NCBI RefSeq assembly: GCF_900109685.1 | Contig: NZ_FOBB01000008.1 | Location: forward strand, 62,001-126,000 | DNA from: Chitinophaga rupis | GTDB lineage: Bacteria; Bacteroidota; Bacteroidia; Chitinophagales; Chitinophagaceae | DNA length: 64,000 nucleotides | Direction of reading: 5' to 3' | In this document: positions 54,949-62,440 of the stretch, one piece after another | Layout: each line of letters starts with the position of its first letter | Position numbering within the stretch: the stretch's first letter is position 1 | Position numbers and translations under genes: made by a program | Notes under the pieces: model-generated | The model's input: only the letters and a program-made list of their open reading frames with translations | What the model was told of the DNA's origin: nothing | The model's database searches: none

Positions 54949-55401
54949 ATGTACACAACAGAAAAATCAGTAGATGTATTAAATGACCTGATTGAACTGA
55001 ATAATGACCGCGTAGCTGGTTTTGAAAAGGTAATTGCAGATATAAAACCTGAAAATATAGACCTGAAAACATTGTTCCAGGAATATGCTGCACAAAGCCG
55101 TCAGTTCAGCCAGGAATTAACCGCAGTAGTAGCCCGTTATTCAGATGATGTTGAAACCGGTACCAGCGCCAGCGGTACATTACACCGCGCCTGGATAGAT
55201 GTTAAGTCATTATTTGGCGGCAGTGACCGGGCCAGCATACTGGCTGAAGCAGAAAGGGGTGAAGATGCAATAAAGAAAGCCTATAAAGATGTGCTGGCTG
55301 AAGATGAATTACCAGCTGAAGCACTGCAAACAGTATCCATGCAGGCTCAAAAAATTCAGGCTGCACATGACCGGATCAAAGCGTTGAGAGACGCATCATA
55401 A
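54949..55401 (+). CDS. DUF2383 / PA2169-family four-helix protein
   Basis: A 150-residue all-helical protein opening with EKSVDVLNDLIELNNDRVAGFEK and continuing with helices around EYAAQSRQFSQELTAVV, TLHRAWIDVKSLFGGSDRASILAEAERGED and AHDRIKAL. This pattern matches DUF2383 (PA2169 family), a ferritin-like four-helix bundle of unknown function often induced under stress. It has no signal peptide. It is monocistronic, with a terminator starting 19 bases after the stop. Confidence 0.9.
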   Translation: MYTTEKSVDVLNDLIELNNDRVAGFEKVIADIKPENIDLKTLFQEYAAQSRQFSQELTAVVARYSDDVETGTSASGTLHRAWIDVKSLFGGSDRASILAEAERGEDAIKKAYKDVLAEDELPAEALQTVSMQAQKIQAAHDRIKALRDAS

Positions 55402-55419
55402 TTTTTGATCTTTAAAGCA

Positions 55420-55450
55420 AAAGAGGGCGTCTCAAAGAGATGCCCTCTTT
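55420..55450. terminator. bidirectional terminator overlapping the 3' end of the HxlR gene
   Basis: AAAGAGGGCGTCTC pairs with GAGATGCCCTCTTT (one mismatched or wobble pair). It lies between two convergent genes and includes the last codons of the HxlR gene. Confidence 0.85.
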
Positions 55451-55791
55451 CGTTGTTTGCCGCCCCAGCTGCTCAGCTGGTTTAAAATAGGCCATAGTTC
55501 CAGGGCCATCTCAGTAAGCTCATATTCTACTCTTGGGGGAATTTCAGCATAAACGGTGCGCTTAACCAGGCCATCCTGCTCTAAAGCCCGCAATTGTAAG
55601 CTGAGCATGCGTTCTGTAATAAAGGAAAATTCTTTTTTAAGCTCAGTGAACCGCAGCTTTTTGTTGTTCAGCATACTGAGGATCTGTAGCTTCCATCTTC
55701 CACCGATCTTATTAATAGCATAGCTAAGATCACATTCACTAAGGGAAATTTCATTACGCGTATAAGTGGAGTTTTGCTTTCTGGCTGCCAT
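55432..55791 (-). CDS. HxlR family transcriptional regulator
   Basis: A 119-residue winged-helix regulator. Family features are Cys in SLSECDLSYAINKIGGRWK, followed by LQILSMLNNKKLRFTELKKEF, ITERMLSLQLRALEQDGLV and RVEYELTEMALELWPILNQL. HxlR proteins often sense aldehydes or redox stress through Cys. It is divergent from an SDR gene, with two inverted repeats in the 108-base gap, so it probably represses itself and that gene. Confidence 0.94.
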   Translation of the reverse strand: MAARKQNSTYTRNEISLSECDLSYAINKIGGRWKLQILSMLNNKKLRFTELKKEFSFITERMLSLQLRALEQDGLVKRTVYAEIPPRVEYELTEMALELWPILNQLSSWGGKQRKRASL

Positions 55792-55795
55792 TACT

Positions 55796-55828
55796 TACAA
55801 TTTTGTAGGTACCATACAATTGATTGTA
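55796..55828. promoter_or_regulatory. paired HxlR operators
   Basis: Two related inverted repeats, TACAA-TT-TTGTA (55796-55807) and TACAAT-TG-ATTGTA (55815-55828), lie in the divergent gap directly upstream of the HxlR start. Their similarity and spacing fit two dimer sites for the regulator. Confidence 0.6.
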
Positions 55829-55899
55829 CCACCGCAAAATTAGGGCACTACCTGCTACTTTTGGAAAGAAATTTTCAAAACCAAATCAGGAGAAAGATC

Positions 55900-56652
55900 A
55901 TGGATCTGTATTTAAAAGGAAAAACAGCGGTGGTAACGGGCGCCAGCCAGGGAATGGGCCGGGCCATTGCAAAAGAGCTGGCAATGGAAGGCGTAAAAGT
56001 GCTGGCCACCGCAAGAAAAGAAGATTTGCTGAACAGCCTCAAAGAAGAAATTGCAGCAGCAGGCGGCGTAGCCCCGCTAACATTTGTACAGGATTTTGTT
56101 GCAGCGGACGGGCCGCAAAAGATTGCAGCAGCAGCCCTGTCAGGCCTGGGACAGGTAGATATTCTTATTAACAACGCAGGCCGCAGCCGTCCATTGGAGA
56201 TCATAGGAGCGGAAGAAGAATGGGCGGCAGCTATGACGCTGGACTTTGACCGTCACCGGCAATTAACACAGCAGCTTTTGCCCCATTTTATAGCGCGTAA
56301 GCAAGGCGCTATCCTGAACATATCCAGTACGTATGAGCTACGGGAGGTAAATGCTTCCGCTGTTGCCAAAGCAAGCATCGTGGTGTGGTCCAAACAGCTT
56401 TCCATGCAGCTGGGGCAGCACGGCATCAGGATCAACTGCCTGCAACCGGGCCTTATCGACACGGACAATATCCGCCCTTTTTTCCCGGGCAATGAACGCA
56501 GGGAATTTGCCGGGCGTGAAATTGCGCTGGGCGATTTCGGTGAGCCGCAGGATATAGCCAATATGGCTGTTTTCCTGGTATCGCCGCGTGCACAGTATAT
56601 TACCGGCGCCGTGGCCGTGGTAGATGGCGGCATGCGCCGGTACCCGTTCTGA
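55900..56652 (+). CDS. SDR family oxidoreductase lacking the usual catalytic Tyr
   Basis: A 250-residue short-chain dehydrogenase/reductase. The cofactor motif is VVTGASQGMGRAIA and NNAG is at about 91-94. The substrate loop has Ser142/143 (LNISSTYEL). The usual YxxxK is replaced by S-A-V-A-K at residues 153-157, three residues closer to the Ser than normal, so the catalytic Tyr is not in its standard place. The C-terminal NCLQPGLIDT and VVDGGMRRYPF are typical. The ATG at 55900 directly precedes the Rossmann fold. It is probably controlled by the divergent HxlR protein. The substrate is unknown. Confidence 0.92.
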   Translation: MDLYLKGKTAVVTGASQGMGRAIAKELAMEGVKVLATARKEDLLNSLKEEIAAAGGVAPLTFVQDFVAADGPQKIAAAALSGLGQVDILINNAGRSRPLEIIGAEEEWAAAMTLDFDRHRQLTQQLLPHFIARKQGAILNISSTYELREVNASAVAKASIVVWSKQLSMQLGQHGIRINCLQPGLIDTDNIRPFFPGNERREFAGREIALGDFGEPQDIANMAVFLVSPRAQYITGAVAVVDGGMRRYPF

Positions 56653-56821
56653 TCTTTGTGCACCAGGCTCCGGGATGCCTGCCGTTACGGGGCCTGGTGC
56701 TTACATTAATAATTGAGCCGTAAATATTATCTTAGCAAGGAAGATCAAGGTACTTTGTTATCTCAATGCCTGCGCTGCATACTTTAGATAGCTGCAGGAA
56801 TTAAAAAACTATCCGCTGAAA

Positions 56822-57340
56822 ATGCAGGTTCCAATTACTACCAACAGGCTTTCCATAGGTGAGCTATCCATCAATGACCACGACTTTGTATTTGAGCTGC
56901 TTAATTCAAAGGGCTGGCTTGAATTTATTGGGAACAGGAATATTCATTCCAAAGAGGATGCTGTAAATTATATAAGCAAAATATTAGTTACGCCCAACCT
57001 TAGCTATTGGGTGGTGAGGCTTATAGACGGGAACATTCCTGTTGGCATTATATCCCTTATAAAACGGGATTACCTGCTGTATTACGATTTAGGCTTTGCA
57101 TTCCTGCCGCAGTATATGGGATTGGGTTATGCCTATGAAGCGGCTGCTGAAGTTAAGCTAAACATCCTGCAGGACCCGGCGCATGCACAGCTGCTGGCTA
57201 CAACCTTTCCCCACAACACCAGCTCCATACGGCTCCTGAAAAAGCTGGGCTTTCAATTTGAAAAACTGATTGAAATTAAGAACGAAATATTGCAGGTATA
57301 TTCAATAACAAACCGGTATTATCCGCCTTCCAATGACTAA
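56822..57340 (+). CDS. GNAT family N-acetyltransferase (RimJ/RimL-like)
   Basis: A 172-residue acetyltransferase of the RimJ/RimL type. It opens with the family pattern TNRLSIGELSINDHDFVFELLNS, followed by LGFAFLPQYMGLGYAYEAAAEV as the acetyl-CoA-binding segment and NTSSIRLLKKLGFQFEKL at the C-terminal core. The acceptor could be a protein N terminus, a ribosomal protein or a small amine. It is monocistronic, with a terminator 23 bases after the stop. Confidence 0.93.
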   Translation: MQVPITTNRLSIGELSINDHDFVFELLNSKGWLEFIGNRNIHSKEDAVNYISKILVTPNLSYWVVRLIDGNIPVGIISLIKRDYLLYYDLGFAFLPQYMGLGYAYEAAAEVKLNILQDPAHAQLLATTFPHNTSSIRLLKKLGFQFEKLIEIKNEILQVYSITNRYYPPSND

Positions 57341-57362
57341 GGTATTGCCGCCGCGTGTAACA

Positions 57363-57398
57363 GGTCCCGGTTGCTTAAATGCAGCCGGGACTTTTTCG
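57363..57398 (+). terminator. intrinsic terminator after the GNAT gene
   Basis: GGTCCCGGTTGC pairs with GCAGCCGGGACT (G-T pairs allowed) and is followed by TTTTT. The rest of the gap to 57648 shows no gene. Confidence 0.85.
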
Positions 57399-57648
57399 TG
57401 TATGCATGGTTAGCTTTTAATTTCATACCACAATACTTATGCGAATAGCAGTTACAGAGGTTGGCTATTCGCTGGTTTTAAAATAAGATTTTTATGTATA
57501 TTCCGGATACAAATGAAACATGGTGATAATAAGCGATAGCAATTAAAACAGGACTTTTGCTGCCCGGGAAAAGAACCGGCAGTGTATTTGATAACTAAGG
57601 GAACGGATGCCAGGTCCCGTATTTAATTTTCATCATAATTCTACCTAT

Positions 57649-58425
57649 ATGGAGATTCTTACCAACCCGGAAAACTGGGTGTCTTTATTAACACTCACGT
57701 TGCTTGAAATTGTATTGGGCATTGATAATATTATCTTTATTTCTATACTGGCCGGTAAGCTACCGGGCACACAGCAGAAAAAAGCCAGGCAGCTTGGCCT
57801 TGCGCTGGCCATGATAACCCGTATACTACTGCTGCTTTCCCTAAGCTGGATCATGACTTTAACCAACCCGCTGTTTAACGTAGGCAGCTGGTTGAATATA
57901 AACAGCAGCTTTTGGCTGGAGAAACTGGCTATTTCCGGCCGCGACCTGATCTTGCTAACAGGCGGTTTATTCCTTATTTATAAAAGCACCACGGAGATCC
58001 ATGAGAAGCTGGAAGGGGATGAGCATGGCGCTGTAGCGGTGAAAAAATATTCATTTACCGGGGTGATCATACAAATACTTTTGCTCGACATCGTATTTTC
58101 CCTTGACTCGGTGATCACCGCCGTTGGTATGGCCAATGAAATCGCTGTGATGATCGCAGCGGTGGTTATATCAGTAATAGTAATGATGTTTTCTTCAGCC
58201 GGTATCAGCAACTTTGTAAACCGCCACCCCACGGTAAAAATGCTGGCCCTGTCGTTTTTATTGCTGATAGGCGTATCGCTGATAGCCGAAGGTTTTGATC
58301 AGCATATACCTAAAGGGTATATTTATTTTGCCATGGCTTTCTCAATTTTTGTAGAAATACTTAACCTGAAGTTACGTAATAAAACAAGCGGCCCGGTAAA
58401 GCTGAAGGACAGCCAAAAACCATAA
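57649..58425 (+). CDS. TerC family integral membrane protein
   Basis: A 258-residue protein with seven predicted membrane helices. The TerC signature is visible: LLEIVLGIDNIIFI in the first helix, with its conserved acidic residues, and LLDIVFSLDSVITAVGMA in a later helix. Family members are linked to tellurite resistance and to manganese or other metal export. The ATG at 57649 is preferred to 57607 because the first membrane helix is reached at the normal distance. It is monocistronic. Confidence 0.94.
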   Translation: MEILTNPENWVSLLTLTLLEIVLGIDNIIFISILAGKLPGTQQKKARQLGLALAMITRILLLLSLSWIMTLTNPLFNVGSWLNINSSFWLEKLAISGRDLILLTGGLFLIYKSTTEIHEKLEGDEHGAVAVKKYSFTGVIIQILLLDIVFSLDSVITAVGMANEIAVMIAAVVISVIVMMFSSAGISNFVNRHPTVKMLALSFLLLIGVSLIAEGFDQHIPKGYIYFAMAFSIFVEILNLKLRNKTSGPVKLKDSQKP

Positions 58426-58515
58426 AAGCTTCAGTACATCACATTTGCATACCGGTTCATCACTTTTGCTAAAAGAATAATACAGGTACATTATTATTAC
58501 CTCAAATTTATTCTT

Positions 58516-60051
58516 ATGCGTTTGCTCATTGGGCTGATGGCCGGCTATTTTATGATCTTCTCCGGGAAACTGTCTGGTCAGGAGAAAGGGCAGCTTATCC
58601 GCTCCTATTTTGATTCTATAAAGATCCACGACCTGCATAACGGTAATGTATTGCTGGCAGAAAATAACCATCCCCTGATAATTTACAGCGGGGGATATGC
58701 CGATCAAAGATTAAATAAAAGAAATCATGCATTGTCCAGGTTTAACCTTGCTTCCATTTCAAAGATCTTCACATCCACGGCTATACTGCAGCTGCGTGAA
58801 AAGGGTAAGTTAAAACTGGAGGATGATTACAGCCGGTATTTTCCGGAATTTCCGTTTAAGGGCATTACTATACAACACCTCCTTACACATACCTCCGGTT
58901 TGCCCAACCTGGAACTTACAGAGGCTGTGATTAAAAAGAACCCGGATACGGTGATCACAAATGCCATTTTGATGACCATGTTGCAGGAGTGGGGTAAACC
59001 CCTTTACTTTAAGCCCGGCGATGAATTCAGGTATTGTAACACCAACTACATGCTGTTGGCCCTGTTGGTTGAAAAGCTGAGCGGATTACCTTTTGCAAGA
59101 TACCTGGATAAATATATTTTTAAACCGGCCGGTATGAGCAACTCATACCTGGCCATGTATGGTACCCACAGCTGGAATGATACTGCCAGGGTGATACACC
59201 AGGTGTTGCCAACCTTTTTTGATTCAGTATATATACCATCTAACGAGGTAAAACGCTACCGGTTCTCTGAATATAACAATGAGGCAGCCTATGGCTCAGG
59301 CAATGTTATCAGTACTGTTGAAGATATATTAAAGTTTGATGCGGCCTTTTTTGCCGGCAAATTACTCAAACAAGCTAGTATCGACTTGGCGCTAACTCCC
59401 TTAAAGTTAAATAATGGCCAGGTGTATGAAGATCATATGGATACAATGTGGGGAGATGGGAAAGGTTATTATGGGTTAGGCTGGGAAATATTTGAGCAGC
59501 CAGGATATGGAAAAGCCGTTGGGCATGGCGGTTTTAAGTTTGGTATTGCTACTTTTTATTACAGGAGCCTGGAAAGAAAGCAAACCATCATTGCTTACAC
59601 TAACGGTGTAAGCAATTTTGGAGCAGTGGTTACCTCAGGATTTTATTTACTGAATAATAAACCGGCTATTCCTGTTGATACAAAAAAGTCAGTGGTAAGG
59701 GCTTATGCAAAGGCCCTTATAGCGGGTGGCCCGGATCATGCAGTCAGCATGTTTCATTTGTACCGTTCGGACACTGCACATTATTATTTCAGTGTTAAGG
59801 AAATGAACTTTCTCGGTTACGATTTCCTGTACCAGGCCACTTTTAAAGGCCATCAGCAAATGTCCCTGGAAACCTTTAAGCTGAATACTTTCCTGGATCC
59901 GGCGGATTATAACGTATATGACAGCTACGGCGAAGCCCTTATGGAAAGCGGCAACCGCCAGGATGCCATTATTATGTACAGGTGGTCGCTGAAATTGAAC
60001 CCTGATAATGAGGGTGGAATAAAAGCGCTAAAGAAACTTAACGCGTTATAA
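58516..60051 (+). CDS. exported serine hydrolase of the class C beta-lactamase/AmpC fold
   Basis: A 511-residue protein with a signal peptide. The catalytic motifs are S80-I-S-K83 (LASISKIFTST), Y173-C-N175 (RYCNTNYMLLAL) and H337-G-G (GHGGFKFG), matching the SxxK, YxN and HxG boxes of DD-peptidases, esterases and AmpC-like enzymes. The last 120 residues form an added domain ending in a TPR-like unit (YNVYDSYGEALMESGNRQDAIIMYRWSLKLNPDN). Such proteins are usually peptidases or esterases rather than antibiotic beta-lactamases. The partner and substrate are unknown. Confidence 0.93.
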   Translation: MRLLIGLMAGYFMIFSGKLSGQEKGQLIRSYFDSIKIHDLHNGNVLLAENNHPLIIYSGGYADQRLNKRNHALSRFNLASISKIFTSTAILQLREKGKLKLEDDYSRYFPEFPFKGITIQHLLTHTSGLPNLELTEAVIKKNPDTVITNAILMTMLQEWGKPLYFKPGDEFRYCNTNYMLLALLVEKLSGLPFARYLDKYIFKPAGMSNSYLAMYGTHSWNDTARVIHQVLPTFFDSVYIPSNEVKRYRFSEYNNEAAYGSGNVISTVEDILKFDAAFFAGKLLKQASIDLALTPLKLNNGQVYEDHMDTMWGDGKGYYGLGWEIFEQPGYGKAVGHGGFKFGIATFYYRSLERKQTIIAYTNGVSNFGAVVTSGFYLLNNKPAIPVDTKKSVVRAYAKALIAGGPDHAVSMFHLYRSDTAHYYFSVKEMNFLGYDFLYQATFKGHQQMSLETFKLNTFLDPADYNVYDSYGEALMESGNRQDAIIMYRWSLKLNPDNEGGIKALKKLNAL

Positions 60052-60415
60052 AATTTGAAATAGTAACGGCCCCGTAAAACGGGTAATACCCCTGACAATA
60101 TACTTCAGCTTTATTTAGTGACCGCCGGGTTAAAAAAGCCATCAAAAAAATAATGGTGAAAAAATTTGACGTTTCAGATATTAATTGTCAAATTTACAAT
60201 TGTTATCCTGCGGCAGGCAGTTAATCTTATAAGGTCCAGCAAAATACCGCCACCGCAGGTGATCATTAATCCACGTATGGACTATGCCGTCCTGTTGCTT
60301 GCGGCCAGCGCAACCAGGTACGCTGCTCCGCTGGTATTTACTTATCTGTTATGAACTTTCCTGCGGTGTATTCCATGGACTTTGGACCATCGGCCATGGA
60401 TTAAATAGATCAGTT
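60052..60415. other. 364-bp gap with nested inverted repeats upstream of the GH51 gene
   Basis: No gene was recognised. AATTTGAC (60163-60170) and GTCAAATT (60187-60194) form a perfect inverted repeat with a 16-base spacer, and AATTGT/ACAATT (60183-60201) overlaps its right arm. These could be regulator sites for the glycoside hydrolase operon. The ORF frame open from 60284 is an N-terminal extension of the GH51 gene without signal-peptide character. Confidence 0.45.
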
Positions 60416-62398
60416 ATGAAAATATTCAAAGCTCAAAGTTATCGCAAACACCTGTGCCACGGAATAGTGCCAGTTACCTTTATGGTAGTGAATATGCTGC
60501 TGTGCGCCCATGCATTTGCCCAGGGCGTAAAAGGAGGTAAAAAAATAAGCCCTGACCTCTTCGGCCTTTTCTTTGAAGATATCAACTACTCGGCAGATGG
60601 CGGCTTATACGGAGAGCTGGTGCAGAACCGCTCCTTTGAGTACAGCCCTACTGACAGGCGTGAGTGGCATTCTTTCTCATTCTGGCAATACATTACCCCC
60701 GGATTCTCCTACGGCTCATTGAATATAGAAACCACTTCGCCGGTACATCCCAACAATCCCCACTATGCAGTGCTGAACATTGAGCATTTGGGGGATAGTG
60801 GCGTAGGGATCAGGAACGATGGATTTGCTAAAATACCTGTGAAGGCCGGTGAAAAGTACCATTTTTCTGTTTTTGCAAAATTGCTTTCGCAAGACCCCGT
60901 TAATATAGTGGTAAGCCTTCAGAACCCGAAAGGAGAAACACTGGCGGAAAGTAAGATCAGGGTATCATCACCTGACTGGCAAAAATATACCACAGACCTG
61001 GTAGTCTCCGCTACCAATGATAGCACTGCATTAGTGGTGCTGGCCACTACCAAAGGTAAACTGGCATTAGATGTGGTATCGTTATTTCCCGCAAATACGT
61101 TTAAGAACCGGCCCAATGGGCTGCGGGCGGACCTGGCCCAATTGCTTGCAGATATTCATCCAAAATTCATCCGCTTTCCCGGCGGCTGCCTGGCGCATGG
61201 CGATGGGCTGGGGAACATGTACCGCTGGAAAAACACGATTGGCCCCATTGAACAAAGGGTAGAGCAAAAAAATATTTGGGGCTACCATCAAACAGCCGGA
61301 TTGGGTTATTTCGAGTATTTCCAGTTTTGTGAAGATATAGGCGCCAAACCATTACCGGTATTGCCTGCTGCAGTTAGCTGCCAGAATTCCGGCGGTACCT
61401 GGCGCATTGGCGGCACGGGGCAAAAAGCGATTGATATGAGTGAAATGCAGGATTATATCCAGGAAGTGCTTGACCTGGTGGAATGGGCCAATGGGCCCGC
61501 TGCCTCCACCTGGGGCGCCAAACGTGCTGCAGCCGGCCATCCTGCTCCGTTTAACCTGCAATACGTGGGCATTGGTAATGAGGATAAGATCACGCCTGAA
61601 TTTGAGCAGCGCTTTAAAATGATCTATGATGCCGTTAAAGCCAAACACCCGGAAATAACTGTTATCGGAACCGTTGGGCCTTTTCCGGAAGGCGAAGATT
61701 TTGATAAAGGCTGGAAGCTGGCCAACACGCTGCAGGTGCCCGTGGTGGATGAACACTACTATAGCGCGCCGGAGTGGTTTATATCCAACCAATACCGTTA
61801 TGATACTTATAAGCGCAATGCTACAAAAGTTTACATAGGCGAATATGCATCCCGGGGCAACAAAATGAAGAACGCCCTGGCTGAAGCAGCTTACATGACA
61901 GCTATTGAACGTAACGGCGATGTGGTAAGCCTGGCGTCGTATGCGCCCCTGCTGGCAAAATCCGGGTTCACTCAATGGAATCCCGACATGATCTATTTTG
62001 ACAATACCTCCGCTTACCCTACCGTGAATTACTACGTGCAGCAATTATTTTCCGTGAACCAGGGGGATACTTATTTTGAGAATGTTGTTTCAAAGAACCC
62101 TGCTGATTCTGCGCTGGCTGCCTCCTGTGTGCAGGACAGCAAAACCGGCGATGTGATCCTGAAGCTCGTAAATGCAGGGCCGGAGCAGGGCAGCATGAAA
62201 ATTAATCTCTCCGCTTTTGGAAAGCTGGATGCAGCGGCAGCAAAAACAGTATTGAACGGCAGCCCTGAAGCGGCAAATGTATTTGGCAGCGCCGCTGCGG
62301 TTACACCCGTTACATCCGCATTCAATGCAGCCAAAACGTTTGAATACACCGCTCCGCCTATGTCCCTGACCGTTATCAGGGTCAGGAAAAAGAAGTAA
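60416..62398 (+). CDS. secreted alpha-L-arabinofuranosidase, GH51-like
   Basis: A 660-residue secreted enzyme (signal peptide ending near AHAFAQ). The start of the catalytic region is LFGLFFEDINYSADGGLYGELVQNRSFE-type sequence, characteristic of GH51, followed by a carbohydrate-binding-like insert (about 90-230). The acid/base is Glu389 in GIGNEDK. The nucleophile region is VVDEHYYSAPEWF (Glu446). A C-terminal beta-domain ends in PMSLTVIRV. It removes arabinose side chains from arabinan or arabinoxylan. The ATG at 60416 is used because the signal peptide begins there. The GH43 gene follows 42 bases later, so the two probably form one operon. Confidence 0.93.
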   Translation: MKIFKAQSYRKHLCHGIVPVTFMVVNMLLCAHAFAQGVKGGKKISPDLFGLFFEDINYSADGGLYGELVQNRSFEYSPTDRREWHSFSFWQYITPGFSYGSLNIETTSPVHPNNPHYAVLNIEHLGDSGVGIRNDGFAKIPVKAGEKYHFSVFAKLLSQDPVNIVVSLQNPKGETLAESKIRVSSPDWQKYTTDLVVSATNDSTALVVLATTKGKLALDVVSLFPANTFKNRPNGLRADLAQLLADIHPKFIRFPGGCLAHGDGLGNMYRWKNTIGPIEQRVEQKNIWGYHQTAGLGYFEYFQFCEDIGAKPLPVLPAAVSCQNSGGTWRIGGTGQKAIDMSEMQDYIQEVLDLVEWANGPAASTWGAKRAAAGHPAPFNLQYVGIGNEDKITPEFEQRFKMIYDAVKAKHPEITVIGTVGPFPEGEDFDKGWKLANTLQVPVVDEHYYSAPEWFISNQYRYDTYKRNATKVYIGEYASRGNKMKNALAEAAYMTAIERNGDVVSLASYAPLLAKSGFTQWNPDMIYFDNTSAYPTVNYYVQQLFSVNQGDTYFENVVSKNPADSALAASCVQDSKTGDVILKLVNAGPEQGSMKINLSAFGKLDAAAAKTVLNGSPEAANVFGSAAAVTPVTSAFNAAKTFEYTAPPMSLTVIRVRKKK

Positions 62399-62440
62399 CT
62401 ATTGACCATGTATTGAAGAACTTTTCACGTAAATGGTTGT

